Source of the DNA: Chitinophagaceae bacterium
GTDB taxonomy: Bacteria > Bacteroidota > Bacteroidia > Chitinophagales > Chitinophagaceae
NCBI GenBank assembly: GCA_014379785.1
Contig: JACMLD010000230.1
Span: 1-5,694 of the forward strand
Direction of reading: 5' to 3'
DNA: 5,694 nucleotides
Position numbers and translations under genes: made by a program. Under the pieces are notes generated by a model. That model ran no database searches, was not told the DNA's origin, and worked only from the letters and a program-made list of their open reading frames with translations. Shown here in pieces: positions 5,363 to 5,694 of the stretch (positions are counted from its first letter, which is position 1; each line of letters opens with the position of its first letter).

Positions 5363-5569
5363 CTCAAACCGGGTTCCCAAGTACCCCCGATACATCCGTT
5401 GTTCTATTTTTTACGTCTATTATGTGATGTTACTTTGTTTATCGAATTCGCAGAAAGCCCTTTTAGTCCATTACCCAACCGTAGTTTTACCCGATCCGTA
5501 CCTCTGAAGACCAAATCCATACCTGAAGAACCAATTTGTTCGTTATCCTATTGAATTCTTCCATACCCT
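5363..5569. other. Non-coding gap before the last gene
   Basis: About 200 bases without a credible gene. The plus strand becomes A/C-rich from about 5450, similar in style to 4300-4640. TTACTTTG near 5430 is one base off the -7 consensus on the plus strand and could serve the gene at 5570, but no -33 element supports it. No terminator was found here. Confidence 0.45.
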
Positions 5570-5694
5570 ATGACACAAACCCTTTTACGCAACCCTAATA
5601 AAACCGTCATGAACAATCAAGGAATGAAATCAGATGCTCCCGAAGCAGTTCACGAAGTAGATCTTCACAAACTGGTTGGCCAGGTAGCCAACGG
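5570..5694 (+). CDS. Start of an unidentified protein, possibly an ECF sigma factor (partial at 3' side)
   Basis: An open frame from the ATG at 5570-5572 runs to the window edge, giving 41 residues beginning MTQTLLRNPNKTVMNNQGMK. A second in-frame ATG at 5609 and a third at 5624 are possible starts; the first 13 residues look poorly conserved, so a later start is quite possible. The last visible stretch, DLHKLVGQVANG, resembles the lead-in to region 2 of ECF sigma factors, where a hydrophobic helix and VA-(D/N)-G normally precede an acidic DExAF motif. That motif would lie just past the edge, so the assignment is a guess. Confidence 0.4.
   Translation, partial: MTQTLLRNPNKTVMNNQGMKSDAPEAVHEVDLHKLVGQVAN

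Overview
The window looks like an ordinary chromosomal stretch of a Bacteroidota bacterium, probably from the Chitinophagaceae/Sphingobacteriia side; the family is inferred from protein flavour only. The signs are A/T-rich translation starts without clear Shine-Dalgarno sequences, two promoter elements matching the Bacteroidota -7 consensus TAnnTTTG, a lipid-free signal peptide ending in HA|Q on a secreted S9 peptidase, and a small RRM-glycine-rich RNA-binding protein. No CRISPR array, insertion sequence, tRNA or rRNA was seen.

Layout. Positions 1-57 (+) are the last 18 codons of an unidentified protein. Positions 58-457 hold no credible gene but contain an alternating TACAA/TTGTA array and a strong plus-strand terminator. 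On the minus strand a 114-aa AhpD-like CxxC protein (1561-1905) lies 68 nt upstream of korB (458-1492), the beta subunit of a 2-oxoacid:ferredoxin oxidoreductase; the pair is probably co-transcribed from a promoter in the 77-nt divergent gap before the next gene. On the plus strand a 720-aa exported S9 serine peptidase (1983-4145) has a beta-propeller and a Ser577/Asp659/His691 triad. Positions 4146-4806 are non-coding and hold several short repeats, a plus-strand terminator (4673-4700) and a facing minus-strand terminator (4734-4762). The latter ends the RRM gene (4807-5151, minus), which has a -7 box about 136 nt upstream of its start codon and so a long leader. A new plus-strand gene begins at 5570 and runs off the window; its first 41 residues weakly suggest an ECF sigma factor.

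How the genes relate. The AhpD-like protein and KorB could both serve redox and central carbon metabolism, but their shared transcription is the only link seen. The peptidase acts outside the cytoplasm on peptides and is independent of them. The RRM protein is likely an RNA chaperone with post-transcriptional or autoregulated expression.

I did not find a convincing new system. The most unusual material is in the gaps: two copies of TGTAGT-N6-ACTACA about 1.15 kb apart, the TACAA/TTGTA array with 11-bp period, and two plus-strand terminators that each lie several hundred bases beyond the nearest plus-strand gene, which leaves room for long 3' UTRs or small RNAs.
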